Of a stretch of 57,100 bases of DNA, positions 42,116-51,686 are shown in pieces. The translations under genes were made by a program, and so were the position numbers. Location of the stretch: contig JAIRWC010000019.1 of the NCBI GenBank assembly GCA_031253495.1, positions 1 through 57,100 on the forward strand, written 5' to 3'. Under the pieces are notes generated by a model. It saw nothing but the letters and a program-made list of their open reading frames with translations, ran no database searches and was not told the DNA's origin. Each line of letters starts with the position of its first letter. Positions within the stretch are counted from its first letter, which is position 1. The stretch comes from Oscillospiraceae bacterium. Its GTDB lineage: Bacteria; Bacillota; Clostridia; Oscillospirales; Ruminococcaceae.

Positions 42116-45100
42116 TCAACCTTCGATAACCCTTTCAATCGCGTTTTTGTTTATGAGCCTCACCCTTTTCCCGCCGTTCCCGCATACCGCCGAATAATCG
42201 CAGTATTCGCAGACGGCGGTGTTTTTGTCGGGGACCGCGGGCGCCGCCGCGATATTCCCGCGTTTTATCTGTTTGACGCGCGCGCCGATAAGTTTGGCGC
42301 AATAATCCTTTAAATTCTCATAAGCGGCGGGGGTAAGCCGTTTCGCTTTGACGAACTCTTTTCTTAAAGAGCCGCTTTCCGCCCTGTACCTTTGTTCGCG
42401 GTTTAAGAAGTCTTTTTCCGCTTTTGAGCCGTCCGCCACGTAAACCCCGCATGGAATATGCGCCGAAAGCCAGTTTCCGCGGGTTTTGGAAGCGTCGGCC
42501 GAAACCGAGCCGTTTTCCGGTTCGAGCGCGGCGCCGAAGCGAAACCCGTCCGCGGGCATATACAACGCCGAAGAGGGTTTGCGAACGCCGTCCCCGCACG
42601 CCGCGAAAAGATAAAGCAGTATCTGCGTGTCCAGCCCGTAGAAAACCGACGGGAAATCCATTTCTTTGCCGCCCGTTTTGTAATCCGTTACGCCGATATA
42701 TTCACATTCGCCGTCAACGACGAGGACGTCCGTCCTGTCGATTTTCCCGGTCAGGCGAACGCCCCCGAACAGGAAATCGACGCGTTCCTCAAACGAGCGG
42801 GGCGTGAAAGCGCTGTTCGCGAAGTCGTCGCGGATATGCCGAAACATACGGATTATACCCGGTTTGAAACTCTTGAGTATATATTCCTGCCGTTTGGTGA
42901 AGGCGTAACCCGGCGGCAGTTTGGTTTCGCGGTAATCGCTTATGCAGCGTTCGGCCAAGGCGTCCGTTTTCGCGTCGGAAGCCCCCTCGAAAATTTCGGG
43001 GGTTTCCCGGTAAGCGCGAAGCAGCCTGTCAAGGCAGAAATGGATAATGTTCCCGCGTTCCGTCCCGGCGGGTTCCTCGTCGTTTCGCGTTTCTGGAACG
43101 CGGATTCCCAACCCGTACCGGCAAAAGAACTTGAAACGGCAACTCATCAGCGTTTCCAATCCCGTGGGGGAAAACGCCTCAAAGTTGAACAGCCTTTCGG
43201 CCGTTTCGGGCGTTAAAAAATGTTCCCCGCTCCAAACGCCCGCCTCGAGTTTTTCGGCGAAAGCGCCGTCGCCGACGGCAAAGAGCGCTTTTTTAAGAAC
43301 CGCCGCGTTCGCGCGGTCGCCGAGATTTTCGGCGAACAGCTTGCGGGCGGTTTTAACGGTTCTCGCCCAAAAGGAAAGCGGCAGGTCGGAAACGCGGTTA
43401 ATTCCGGCGGCTTTCCCCCGCGCGGTCAAATCGTCGAATATCGGGGACGGCCGCAGTTCCTCCCACGCCCCGTCCCTAAGCGGCGCGGTTATAAAAAGCC
43501 TTTCCGACGGAAGGGTCAAAGCCTTGTCCGCGACGAAACGCCCGTGATAATATCTTTCAAGGCGCTTCGCCTTGATTTTCAAACCGTTTTCGTACAGCGC
43601 CTCAAGCTCCCCGCTCGAAAACTCGCCTTCAAAGGCGGCGCTTTTCGGGAAAACGCCCATGTTCGCGCCCGCGACAAACACAACCTTCGCGCCGTTTAAG
43701 CGGGTGCGCTCGGGGTCGCCCGCGGTTACCGCGTCGAGAACCTGCGGCGGCTTGGCGATGTTCACCGACGAGAAGAACAGGCGAAGCAACTCCGCGTAAT
43801 CGTCGAGGCTGACGGAATAGCCTTTCAGCGCGTCGCGCAGGGACTCGAAGACCTCGACGATTAAATCCCAAAGCTGCCGGTATTCGTCCGTGAAGGTTTT
43901 TTTATCCGCTTCGTTAAAGCCGGGCGAACGGCACAAGCCCAAAACCGTCCGCTGCAATTCCGCGACGTCTATCAAAAAGCCGCACAGCGCCTCGGTGATT
44001 TTGTCGCCCGTAACGCCGCGCGCGGCGTCGCGCAGGTTGACGAGCGCGGATACTATTTCCTTTCTCAACGGTTCCGCCGCCCATAATTCGCGGTTTTGTT
44101 CGGGGAACGGCGACCCCCACTCCTTTTTCGTAAGGTTCCAGCGGCGGGCGGCGCTTTCAAGCAAATCCATGTCGCGCTTGGAAAGCCGTTTCGTAAGTCT
44201 GCCGCCCGTTTTCACATAACCGTAACGCTTGTCGGTTTGGGATTGACCGAGCTTTAAATTTCGCGGGGCGACCGGGTTCCCCCGTTTTGCCGGAACGCGG
44301 ACAAAGCCGCTCCTTATATAAGCCAGCACCTTGTCCGTGTCAAGCGAAACCGCCTCTAACGCGGACAGGATAAACCGCGCCAGCGGCTTTTTGATAATCG
44401 GTTCGGGCAAATCCGCGAAGAATTGTATTCCGTAATCGGAAAAGGCGGAGGCAAGTTTCGGCATAATGTCGGGGCGGCAGGCGAGAACCGCTATTTCGTT
44501 GCAGGAATAACCGTTTTCGGTAATCAGTTCGCGGATTTTCGCCGCGATAAACTCACATTCGGCGTAAGCGTCGTCGGCAAGCCAAAGCTCGGTTTTCGGG
44601 GAATACGCGCGGCCGCCCAAATCGATACGCTCGAAACCGACGCCCGTATTCGCCGCCTCCGCTTTAAAACGGTTAATAAGGGCGTTAATCGCGTAAAATT
44701 CGGGAACTCCGTTTTTTGAAGCGTCGGTTCTCAGCAGAATCGACAGCTTTTCCGCGGAACCGGCGATGGCTTTTAAAACCGCGATTTGGCTTTCCGAAAA
44801 GCCGTCGAACTCATAGACGAAAACGCGAAGCCCGGAAAAGCATCCGTGTTCCGCGATAAGGGAAGCCGCCCGCGCGTCGTCGTCAAGCTTGTCCGAATAA
44901 TCGGCTTCAAGCGCGTCGCAATAAACGGAGAAAATCTCCGCTATGTCGGCGAGCTTCGCCGATAACGCCTCGTCGCCCGCCCCATCCCGCGAGGAATCGA
45001 GGTTCGCGGCGACCGCCGCTTTCCTGAGGGCGGACTGCGTTATCCCCGCCGCCTTAAGCTCGCCCGCCAAGTCCAGCATACGCGCGGCGAAGCCGGGGGA

Positions 45101-45406
45101 GGAGGAGTTATAATACGCGCAGCTTGTTTTCAGGCGGTTGACGGTTTTATACATGGTAACGCCTTTTATGATTTCGTCGGCGTACGACTTGGCGGAGCCG
45201 TATTTTTTCACGATACCCGCCGACAGCTTTGAAAACCCCGTAATGTTTATTCCGCTGATTTTGCGCGCGCCGAGAAGCTTGTACATATTGCGCTCGGTTT
45301 CAAAAAGAAACTGCTCGGGCGCAATCAGACAGTCGTTTTCGCGCAGCTCGGCGGTCAGGCGTTCAAGCCGTTTTTCAGCGGAAAGAGAAGTGATTATTCT
45401 AATCAT
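42116..45406 (-). CDS. addB: ATP-dependent nuclease subunit B
   Basis: 1096 residues. AddB pairs with AddA and supplies the second nuclease, which cuts the other strand. Nuclease motif GVTDYKTGGK near residue 938. Iron-sulfur cluster cysteines are in MSCRFKFFCRYG and in CEYCDYSAVCG near the C-terminus, a four-Cys set typical of AddB. The N-terminus (MIRIITSLSAEKRLERL) lacks the usual GRSGSGKT Walker A loop of Bacillus AddB, so it may not bind ATP. It starts four bases after the hydrogenase-like gene. Confidence 0.93.
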   Translation of the reverse strand: MIRIITSLSAEKRLERLTAELRENDCLIAPEQFLFETERNMYKLLGARKISGINITGFSKLSAGIVKKYGSAKSYADEIIKGVTMYKTVNRLKTSCAYYNSSSPGFAARMLDLAGELKAAGITQSALRKAAVAANLDSSRDGAGDEALSAKLADIAEIFSVYCDALEADYSDKLDDDARAASLIAEHGCFSGLRVFVYEFDGFSESQIAVLKAIAGSAEKLSILLRTDASKNGVPEFYAINALINRFKAEAANTGVGFERIDLGGRAYSPKTELWLADDAYAECEFIAAKIRELITENGYSCNEIAVLACRPDIMPKLASAFSDYGIQFFADLPEPIIKKPLARFILSALEAVSLDTDKVLAYIRSGFVRVPAKRGNPVAPRNLKLGQSQTDKRYGYVKTGGRLTKRLSKRDMDLLESAARRWNLTKKEWGSPFPEQNRELWAAEPLRKEIVSALVNLRDAARGVTGDKITEALCGFLIDVAELQRTVLGLCRSPGFNEADKKTFTDEYRQLWDLIVEVFESLRDALKGYSVSLDDYAELLRLFFSSVNIAKPPQVLDAVTAGDPERTRLNGAKVVFVAGANMGVFPKSAAFEGEFSSGELEALYENGLKIKAKRLERYYHGRFVADKALTLPSERLFITAPLRDGAWEELRPSPIFDDLTARGKAAGINRVSDLPLSFWARTVKTARKLFAENLGDRANAAVLKKALFAVGDGAFAEKLEAGVWSGEHFLTPETAERLFNFEAFSPTGLETLMSCRFKFFCRYGLGIRVPETRNDEEPAGTERGNIIHFCLDRLLRAYRETPEIFEGASDAKTDALAERCISDYRETKLPPGYAFTKRQEYILKSFKPGIIRMFRHIRDDFANSAFTPRSFEERVDFLFGGVRLTGKIDRTDVLVVDGECEYIGVTDYKTGGKEMDFPSVFYGLDTQILLYLFAACGDGVRKPSSALYMPADGFRFGAALEPENGSVSADASKTRGNWLSAHIPCGVYVADGSKAEKDFLNREQRYRAESGSLRKEFVKAKRLTPAAYENLKDYCAKLIGARVKQIKRGNIAAAPAVPDKNTAVCEYCDYSAVCGNGGKRVRLINKNAIERVIEG

Positions 45407-45410
45407 CAGA

Positions 45411-46676
45411 CTAAATCTCCGAATAAAAATCCCCCGCCGCCCGTTTGTGGATACAGCCGCCCTTATGCCCGCGTATCACGTCCTCGGCGAAGGCGCGGCA
45501 GGTGGGCGCGCCGCAGCAGCCGCAATCCAGCCCCGGCAGTTTTTCGAGTATCCGCTCCAATTTTTCCATCAAACTTATGGACTCGCCTATATCGTCGGAA
45601 AGACCGTAGGCGGGTACGTATTCGATTTCCCCCTGCCAGAAAAGGCTTTTTTTCTCGCTTCCGTCCAACCTCGCGCCCGAAACGGGCAGATATTTCCGCA
45701 GGGCGTTGAGCTTTACCCGGGCGATGTACGGGTTCTCAATCGTGAGGACGCCGCCCAGACAGCCGCCCGAACAGGCGCTTAACTCTATGAACTCAAGGTT
45801 TTGGAAGCGTTCGTCCTCCAAATGGGAAAGCACCTTCATAACGTTTTCCACGCCGTCGGCGGAAAGGCAGCGGTCGCTTAAAACGCCCCCCGCCTCGCCG
45901 CCGGTCCCCCCCCAACTGACGCCTATCCTCCCGGCGGTGTTGAGGGTCTCCCCGTCGGGGAACAGGTTTTCAAGGTCGAGGTTTTTCATAAGGGACGGCA
46001 GCTTCGGAAAAATATCGCTGATGGCGATTACGCCGTCGATATCGGATTTCTCAAGCCCGACGGGAGCGCGGACCGACGTCGTTTTCGCGGGGCAGGGCGC
46101 GATAAGGAAAACGCCGATTTCCTCGCGGGGGAGCGCGGTTTTCCTTTCCGCCCGCCGCAAAGCCGTTTTCGCGGCGACGTCCTCGGGGGCGTTGAGCGGG
46201 GAAATATACGGTATAAGGTTGGGGAAGCGGACTCTGATAAGCCTTATAACGGACGGGCAGGCGGATGATATCAGGGGCAGGTTCACCTTGCCCTCGGCGA
46301 TTAGCCGCCTTGTCGCTTCCGAAACCTTTTCGGCGGCGGCGCCGACCTCGTATATGTCGTCGAACCCGTAGGCGAGCAAAGCCCCCAAAACCGCCGCCTT
46401 ATCCTCAAGGTTGTTGAACTGCGCGTAAAGCGCGGGGTGGGGCAGCGCCACTTTATACCTGTAGCCGTCCGTCACGGCGAGCGGGTCGCGGACGGGCGTT
46501 TTCGCGCGGGCGGGGCAGACGCGGATACACTCGCCGCAATCGATACAGCGCATATGGCTTATAACGGATTTGCCCCGCCGGATTCGCACCGCTTCGGTGG
46601 GGCAGCGCTTAAGGCAGTTGATACAGCCGTTGCACTTATCCGGGTTAAGCAGGACCGAGTTCGGGAATTTATTCAT
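45411..46676 (-). CDS. [FeFe]-hydrogenase-like protein with 2x[4Fe-4S] N-terminus, probable sensory type
   Basis: 421 residues. Two ferredoxin clusters at the start (CNGCINCLKRCP, CIDCGECIRVCP), then a hydrogenase large-subunit domain, then a C-terminal FeS domain (CGCCGAPTCRAFAEDVIRGHKGGC). All four H-cluster cysteines can be placed: SSACPS (L1), APCPAK (L2), SACSGGCLGG (L3, two Cys). In catalytic enzymes L1 reads TSCCP; here the proton-relay Cys is Ala. That change is a feature of sensory hydrogenases. It follows an RsbW-like ATPase and a DRTGG-like protein, a set also seen around hydrogenases in other Clostridia. It likely senses H2 or redox state and does not make H2 in bulk. Confidence 0.85.
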   Translation of the reverse strand: MNKFPNSVLLNPDKCNGCINCLKRCPTEAVRIRRGKSVISHMRCIDCGECIRVCPARAKTPVRDPLAVTDGYRYKVALPHPALYAQFNNLEDKAAVLGALLAYGFDDIYEVGAAAEKVSEATRRLIAEGKVNLPLISSACPSVIRLIRVRFPNLIPYISPLNAPEDVAAKTALRRAERKTALPREEIGVFLIAPCPAKTTSVRAPVGLEKSDIDGVIAISDIFPKLPSLMKNLDLENLFPDGETLNTAGRIGVSWGGTGGEAGGVLSDRCLSADGVENVMKVLSHLEDERFQNLEFIELSACSGGCLGGVLTIENPYIARVKLNALRKYLPVSGARLDGSEKKSLFWQGEIEYVPAYGLSDDIGESISLMEKLERILEKLPGLDCGCCGAPTCRAFAEDVIRGHKGGCIHKRAAGDFYSEI

Positions 46677-46680
46677 AAAC

Positions 46681-47112
46681 TTAGTCCTTCGGGCGCTTCA
46701 TGTATATCTTCATGGTGATAACCGTGCCTTTGCCCGCTTCCGAGCGGATATCGAACTCGTCGGCGTATTTCTTCATATTGGGCAAACCCATTCCCGCGCC
46801 GAAACCGAGCGCCCGTATGTTGTCGGAAGCGGTTGTGTACCCTTCCTGCATGGCTAACTCTATATCGGGGATTCCGTTCCCCGTGTCGGAAATGACAATC
46901 ACGATTGCGTCGGGGTCCACCGTAACCGTGATTTCCCCGCCGTTCGCGTGGATAACCGCGTTGATTTCCCCCTCGTAAGCGGCTATCGAAACGTTGCGTA
47001 TAACCTCGGGCGGAATACCCATTTGCTTCAGTTTGTTCTTAACGGCGGAACTCGCCTCGCCCGCGCGGGAAAAGTCGTCGCCCGGGATTTCATGCTTTAA
47101 GACGATGCTCAC
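46681..47112 (-). CDS. RsbW-like GHKL ATP-binding protein (anti-sigma/serine kinase fold)
   Basis: 143 residues. N box VSIAAYEGEINAVIHANGG, G1 box VISDTGNGIPD and G2 box RALGFGAGMGLPNMKKYAD give a full Bergerat ATP-binding fold like that of RsbW and SpoIIAB. Proteins of this type phosphorylate an anti-anti-sigma partner or bind a sigma factor. No STAS-domain partner is adjacent. The gene lies between the DRTGG-like gene (overlap of four bases) and the hydrogenase-like gene (four-base gap), so it probably relays the sensor's signal. Target unknown. Confidence 0.85.
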   Translation of the reverse strand: MSIVLKHEIPGDDFSRAGEASSAVKNKLKQMGIPPEVIRNVSIAAYEGEINAVIHANGGEITVTVDPDAIVIVISDTGNGIPDIELAMQEGYTTASDNIRALGFGAGMGLPNMKKYADEFDIRSEAGKGTVITMKIYMKRPKD

Positions 47113-47459
47113 GGCTCTTTCCTCCCTTTAAGCCCGCTTTCGTAAAGTTTTCCGCAGGCTTCATACATACGCTCTTTCGTGGAAAGGATAACGACGCCTT
47201 TTTCCCGGGCAAGCTCGACGACGTCCTGACCCGGCGTTTTACCCCGGACGAATACTATGCAGATAATATCCATCATTTCGGCGGTGCGGACCACCTGCGG
47301 GTTTAAAAGTCCCGTGAGCAAAACCGCCTGGTCTTTCACGAAGGCGAGGACGTCGCTCATCATGTCCGAACCGCAAGCCATATGCACGTCGCTGCCGAGG
47401 CGTTCCTCGCAGCAGAGTACCGAACAGTTAAGCAGGGTTGAAATGTCTTTGATTGTCAT
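47109..47459 (-). CDS. DRTGG-domain-like protein
   Basis: 116 residues. MTIKDISTLLNCSVLCCEERLGSDVHMACGSDMMSDVLAFVKDQAVLLTGLLNPQVVRTAEMMDIICIVFVRGKTP and VVILSTKERMYEACGKLYESGL match stand-alone DRTGG/CBS-linked domains found beside hydrogenase-like genes in Clostridia. Several cysteines (15, 16, 29) could respond to redox, which is inference. It is the first gene of the operon, with its own promoter at 47490-47518 and SD AAAGGAG. Confidence 0.75.
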   Translation of the reverse strand: MTIKDISTLLNCSVLCCEERLGSDVHMACGSDMMSDVLAFVKDQAVLLTGLLNPQVVRTAEMMDIICIVFVRGKTPGQDVVELAREKGVVILSTKERMYEACGKLYESGLKGRKEP

Positions 47460-47489
47460 ACGGTGTATTCTCCTTTAAGCATTTTATAT

Positions 47490-47518
47490 ATTATACCACT
47501 AACAAGAGGATTTTTCAA
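47490..47518 (-). promoter_or_regulatory. Promoter of the DRTGG / RsbW-like / hydrogenase-like / addBA operon
   Basis: On the minus strand: TTGAAA (47518-47513), a 17-base spacer, TATAAT (47495-47490). It is divergent from the promoter at 47563-47590. No further promoter is clear before addB or addA, so all five genes may share it. Confidence 0.8.
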
Positions 47519-47562
47519 CCGAAAAAAAAGAAGCCGTATTTCAAAAAATGCATACCGCGCCG

Positions 47563-47590
47563 TTGACATATTCAAAAAAAATGTTATACT
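47563..47590 (+). promoter_or_regulatory. Promoter of the secreted lipoprotein gene
   Basis: TTGACA (47563-47568), a 16-base A-rich spacer, TATACT (47585-47590). The start of transcription should lie near 47597, some 50 bases before the gene. Confidence 0.75.
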
Positions 47591-47649
47591 TGAAAGGGTT
47601 GGTTAAACGGAAAGGCGTATGGCGACGGAACGCTTGGAGAAACAATATT

Positions 47650-48462
47650 ATGGAAATGAAAAAATCGGTTGTTATCAACTTTCTCGCGTTCGCGTTATTG
47701 TCGTCGGTCGCCTGTTCGGGCGCTTCCGGCGGCGCGGTGAAAGAGGTGGTTATAATCCGCGGCGACAGAAATGTTTACGGCTCGTTAAATATGTTGCTCG
47801 AACCCGTGACGGTTAACTATGAGGGCGAGGAATTGACGGAGGATTTCAGCGCGGATTTGGTGGTAATCGGCGAATTTACCGGAGAAACGAAAGCGGGATT
47901 CGGCTATGTTTACGACGACCATTTCAAAAAAGAGATTATAAACGACGCGAACGCATACAATCAATTGCTTATAACAAATGTGCTGAAAGGCGATGCGAAG
48001 GTTGGTGAAACCGTAACGGTGGTACAACGTTACGGTTTCGACGAGGAACGCGGCGCGCTGATTTCGTTCAGCGGGTTGACCCCCATGAATAAAGGCGACA
48101 GTTGGATTTATTTTTTAAAGCGTTCCGATAACGCGGATTTCGGCGCGTATTACAGCGCGGGGGATTCCGACGGTCGATACCCCGTTCCGAACCATGAGCT
48201 GAAAAAAGCGGCAAAAGAGGTTTTGACCAAAACAAGGGAATTGCACGACAAGGGCTCCGGTTGCGGGGAAGGGTGTTTGAAAGCCCGCGAGGAAGCGGTT
48301 TTGAAAATTGACGCTTCCATGCTCGGCGTGTTAAACCGCGACGATTTTAATTTCGAGCTGTACGCCGAAATTCTTGAATACTTTGAAATCGGGGCGCGGG
48401 ACGGAGCGAACCCCGGGCAAGGTTTCGACGCGGGGCTGATTGAATTGGCCAATCGGCAATAA
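47650..48462 (+). CDS. Secreted lipoprotein of unknown function
   Basis: 270 residues from the ATG at 47650 (a second ATG at 47656 is equally possible; GGAG lies about 10 bases upstream). The signal peptide KKSVVINFLAFALLSSVACSGAS ends in a lipobox-like VAC, so it is probably lipid-anchored outside the cell. The mature part includes SADLVVIGEFTGETKAGFGYVYDD, a segment on transfer of a signal-like domain (ITNVLKGDAKVGETVTVVQRYGF) and GDSWIYFLKRSDN, which recall OB-like surface domains of clostridial lipoproteins. A CGEGC motif lies near residue 205. No name could be given. It stands alone with its own promoter and terminator. Confidence 0.7.
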   Translation: MEMKKSVVINFLAFALLSSVACSGASGGAVKEVVIIRGDRNVYGSLNMLLEPVTVNYEGEELTEDFSADLVVIGEFTGETKAGFGYVYDDHFKKEIINDANAYNQLLITNVLKGDAKVGETVTVVQRYGFDEERGALISFSGLTPMNKGDSWIYFLKRSDNADFGAYYSAGDSDGRYPVPNHELKKAAKEVLTKTRELHDKGSGCGEGCLKAREEAVLKIDASMLGVLNRDDFNFELYAEILEYFEIGARDGANPGQGFDAGLIELANRQ

Positions 48463-48474
48463 TTGCGCGGTATA

Positions 48475-48560
48475 GACAAAAAAGCCGTATTCATAAAGAC
48501 AAAAAAGCCGTATTCATAACGGGCGCGTCCGAAAACGCCCTTTATGAATACGGCTTTTTT
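48475..48560. terminator. Bidirectional terminator with a duplicated left arm
   Basis: AAAAAAGCCGTATTCATAA (48501-48519) plus GGGCG pairs with CGCCC plus TTTATGAATACGGCTTTTTT (48541-48560). An extra, nearly identical left arm lies at 48475-48497 (23-base period). It separates two convergent lipoprotein genes and has T-runs for both strands. Confidence 0.9.
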
Positions 48561-48563
48561 GCG

Positions 48564-48995
48564 TCAAAGAACCGATATGTCGTCTACGGCAAGATAATAC
48601 CACGCCTGCCCGAACTCTTCATAACTATTGAAAACCCCGGTTATTTCAATATCCGCCGTTTCCTCCGGATAGTCGTCGGGGAAATTATGCTCGCCGTTCC
48701 ATAAAAACTCAAGCCCCTTCACGCAGCAGGCCGCCGTGTCGGTAACGAACGCGTAATGGTAATATGTGTCGGTTTCTTCGGAATACAAAGCGTAATACGC
48801 CCCGCTCATTTTTATGGTTTTGCCCATATAATCCTCCGGGGTCTCGTTTATTTGGTCCAAACAGGCGATTAACACCGTAACGCTCAACTCCGTTAAATCC
48901 AAGTCGACGGCGGCGTTCCCCTCGGGGTTCCCTTTGCCCGCGCACCCCGCCAAAACCAAGCATAAGACCAATAATAAAGATAAGCGCCTTTTCAT
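48564..48995 (-). CDS. OB-like lipoprotein at the end of the metal transporter operon
   Basis: 143 residues from the ATG at 48995 (AAGGAGG upstream, three bases after the znuB stop). Signal peptide MKRRLSLLLVLCLVLAG and lipobox LAGC make it a surface lipoprotein. The mature part (GKTIKMSGAYYALYSEETDTYYHYAFVTDTAACCVKGLEFLWNG, then ADIEITGVFNSYEEFGQAWYYLAVDDISVL) resembles the OB-fold end of the zinc-linked YcgQ/TIGR03943 family, including the CC pair. Its place after znuB suggests a role in zinc or manganese handling; this is inference. Confidence 0.75.
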   Translation of the reverse strand: MKRRLSLLLVLCLVLAGCAGKGNPEGNAAVDLDLTELSVTVLIACLDQINETPEDYMGKTIKMSGAYYALYSEETDTYYHYAFVTDTAACCVKGLEFLWNGEHNFPDDYPEETADIEITGVFNSYEEFGQAWYYLAVDDISVL

Positions 48996-48997
48996 TT

Positions 48998-49849
48998 TCA
49001 GTTCCTCCTTAAAACGAACCCGACCGCGCCGAACGCGCAAAAACCCGCGGCGTTCGCCGCGACGACGGTCGAACCTACCGGCGTTCCCGCCAAAATTGAA
49101 ACCAATATGCCGGCGGAAGCGCATACTACGGAAAAGCACGCCGAACAAACCGTTACGGCTTTAAAGCTCTTAAACACCCGCATGGCGGACAGCGCGGGGA
49201 AAATCACCAGCGCCGAAATCAAAAGCGCCCCCACCAAGTTCATGGCCACCACGATAACCGCGGCGATAACCGCGGAAAGCAGCAGGTTGTACGCTTTCGC
49301 GCTCGTCCCCGTCGCCGCGGCGAAGTCCTCGTCAAAGGTTACGGCAAATATTTTGTGATAAAACAGCAAAAACACCAAAATCACGAGCGCCGACAAAACG
49401 GCGCACAGCCATACGTCCGTTACGGTCAAAGTAAGTATCGACACGGAACCGAACAGCGTGGCGCAAACGTCCCCCGCGAGGTTAGAGGACGTCGAAGAAA
49501 CGTTCAGCACAAGATAACCGACGCCCATGGCGCTCACGGAAATCATGGCGAGGGCCGCGTCGCCTTTAATCGTCGCGTTCCCTCCCCCCGAGCGAAGGAG
49601 CAAAACGGCGCCGATTACCGTCGTCGGGAGAGCCAAAAGGTAGCTGTTCGTTAAATTCATCGCGGCGGCAATGGCGATTGCCCCGAAAGCGACGCGGGAA
49701 AGCCCGTCCCCGATAAACGAGAACCGCTTTAACACCAAGGTTACCCCCAAAAGCGAGGAACACAGCGCGGTAAGCGCGCCGACAATCATGGCGTGCCGTA
49801 CGAAAGGGAATTCAAAGTATGAAGCGAGTTTGTTCGCGAGTTCCGTCAC
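48998..49849 (-). CDS. znuB: Metal ABC transporter permease (ABC-3 family)
   Basis: 283 residues from the GTG at 49849, nine bases after AAAGGAGG. About eight TM helices; the ABC-3 pattern includes LSSLLGVTLVLKRFSFIGDGLSRVAFGAIAI and NLVGALLISALVIFPALSAM. It forms the channel for zinc or manganese with ZnuA and ZnuC. The metal cannot be told from the permease alone. Operon order is znuA, znuC, znuB, OB-like lipoprotein. Confidence 0.92.
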   Translation of the reverse strand: MTELANKLASYFEFPFVRHAMIVGALTALCSSLLGVTLVLKRFSFIGDGLSRVAFGAIAIAAAMNLTNSYLLALPTTVIGAVLLLRSGGGNATIKGDAALAMISVSAMGVGYLVLNVSSTSSNLAGDVCATLFGSVSILTLTVTDVWLCAVLSALVILVFLLFYHKIFAVTFDEDFAAATGTSAKAYNLLLSAVIAAVIVVAMNLVGALLISALVIFPALSAMRVFKSFKAVTVCSACFSVVCASAGILVSILAGTPVGSTVVAANAAGFCAFGAVGFVLRRN

Positions 49850-49895
49850 GGCGTTTCGCCTCCTTTCGCGCAATTTCGTTTATGCCGTTCACCGT

Positions 49896-50594
49896 TTAAA
49901 GACGACCGTAAGACCGCCCCGCCTCGCTTTGCAGATAATCCGCCGTCAGCCCGAAGAAGAGCGCGGACTTGTTCCCGATATGCAGAATATGGGAGGCGTA
50001 TTTTACGGCGGCGGCAATATCGTGCGAAATCATAATAACGGTTACGGCTTCGGCGTTCAGCTTCGCTATCAGTTCGTACATTTCGGCGGCGGCGGCGGGG
50101 TCGAGACCCGCGACGGGTTCGTCAAGCAGAATGATTTTGCCCGCGGCGCATAACGCCCTCGCCAAAAGCGCCCTTTGTTGCTGCCCGCCGGACAGTTCGC
50201 GGTAACAGCGTTTCGCGAGTTTGGATATACCCGTGTTTTCCATGTTTTCTTCCGCCATTCGCTTTTCGGCTTTGCTGTAAAACGGGCGCAAGCCGCAACG
50301 GTTCAAGCATCCGGAACGCACAACCTCCCTTACCGACGCGGGGAAATCCTTTTGCGCCGCCGTGTGTTGCGGCAGATAGCCGATTTCTTTCCGGGTCAGG
50401 CCGCCGCCTGTCTGAATCTGACCGGACGTCGGCGTTTTCAGTTTTAACAAAGCCTTCATCAAGGTGCTTTTGCCGGAACCGTTTTCGCCGACGACGCACA
50501 GGTAATCTCCGGCGTTTACGGTAAACGAAAGGTTTGAAACCACCGTTTTCCCTTCATAGCCGAGGGTCAGATTCCGACAGGTTAGTTGCGGCAT
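49896..50594 (-). CDS. znuC: Metal ABC transporter ATP-binding protein
   Basis: 232 residues. Walker A GENGSGKST (36-44), Q-loop GYLPQHTAAQ, signature LSGGQQQRALLARAL, Walker B IILLDEPVAGLD and switch His in ISHD are all intact. It powers import by ZnuB. It begins four bases after the znuA stop. Confidence 0.95.
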   Translation of the reverse strand: MPQLTCRNLTLGYEGKTVVSNLSFTVNAGDYLCVVGENGSGKSTLMKALLKLKTPTSGQIQTGGGLTRKEIGYLPQHTAAQKDFPASVREVVRSGCLNRCGLRPFYSKAEKRMAEENMENTGISKLAKRCYRELSGGQQQRALLARALCAAGKIILLDEPVAGLDPAAAAEMYELIAKLNAEAVTVIMISHDIAAAVKYASHILHIGNKSALFFGLTADYLQSEAGRSYGRL

Positions 50595-50598
50595 AATT

Positions 50599-51582
<984 letters not shown>

Positions 51583-51598
51583 TTTAAAGATAACCTCC

Positions 51599-51608
51599 CA
51601 AATATTTG
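51599..51608. promoter_or_regulatory. CAAATATTTG palindrome upstream of znuA
   Basis: A perfect 10-base palindrome just before the znuA SD. It could be a repressor site, but it does not match a Zur or MntR box that I can recognise. A weak TAAAAT -10 lies nearby. Confidence 0.3.
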
Positions 51609-51686
51609 ATTTTAAACGCAAAAAAACAAGGAAACGCCGGACGAACCCTTAAAAAGGGCGCGAAGCGCCGCCTTGCGGAGGTTATA

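Noticed and set aside
42040-42138. A longer addA start that translates the leader module in another frame
   Set aside because: The upstream part reproduces the repeat and the ATG at 42039 gives the normal AddA N-terminus.
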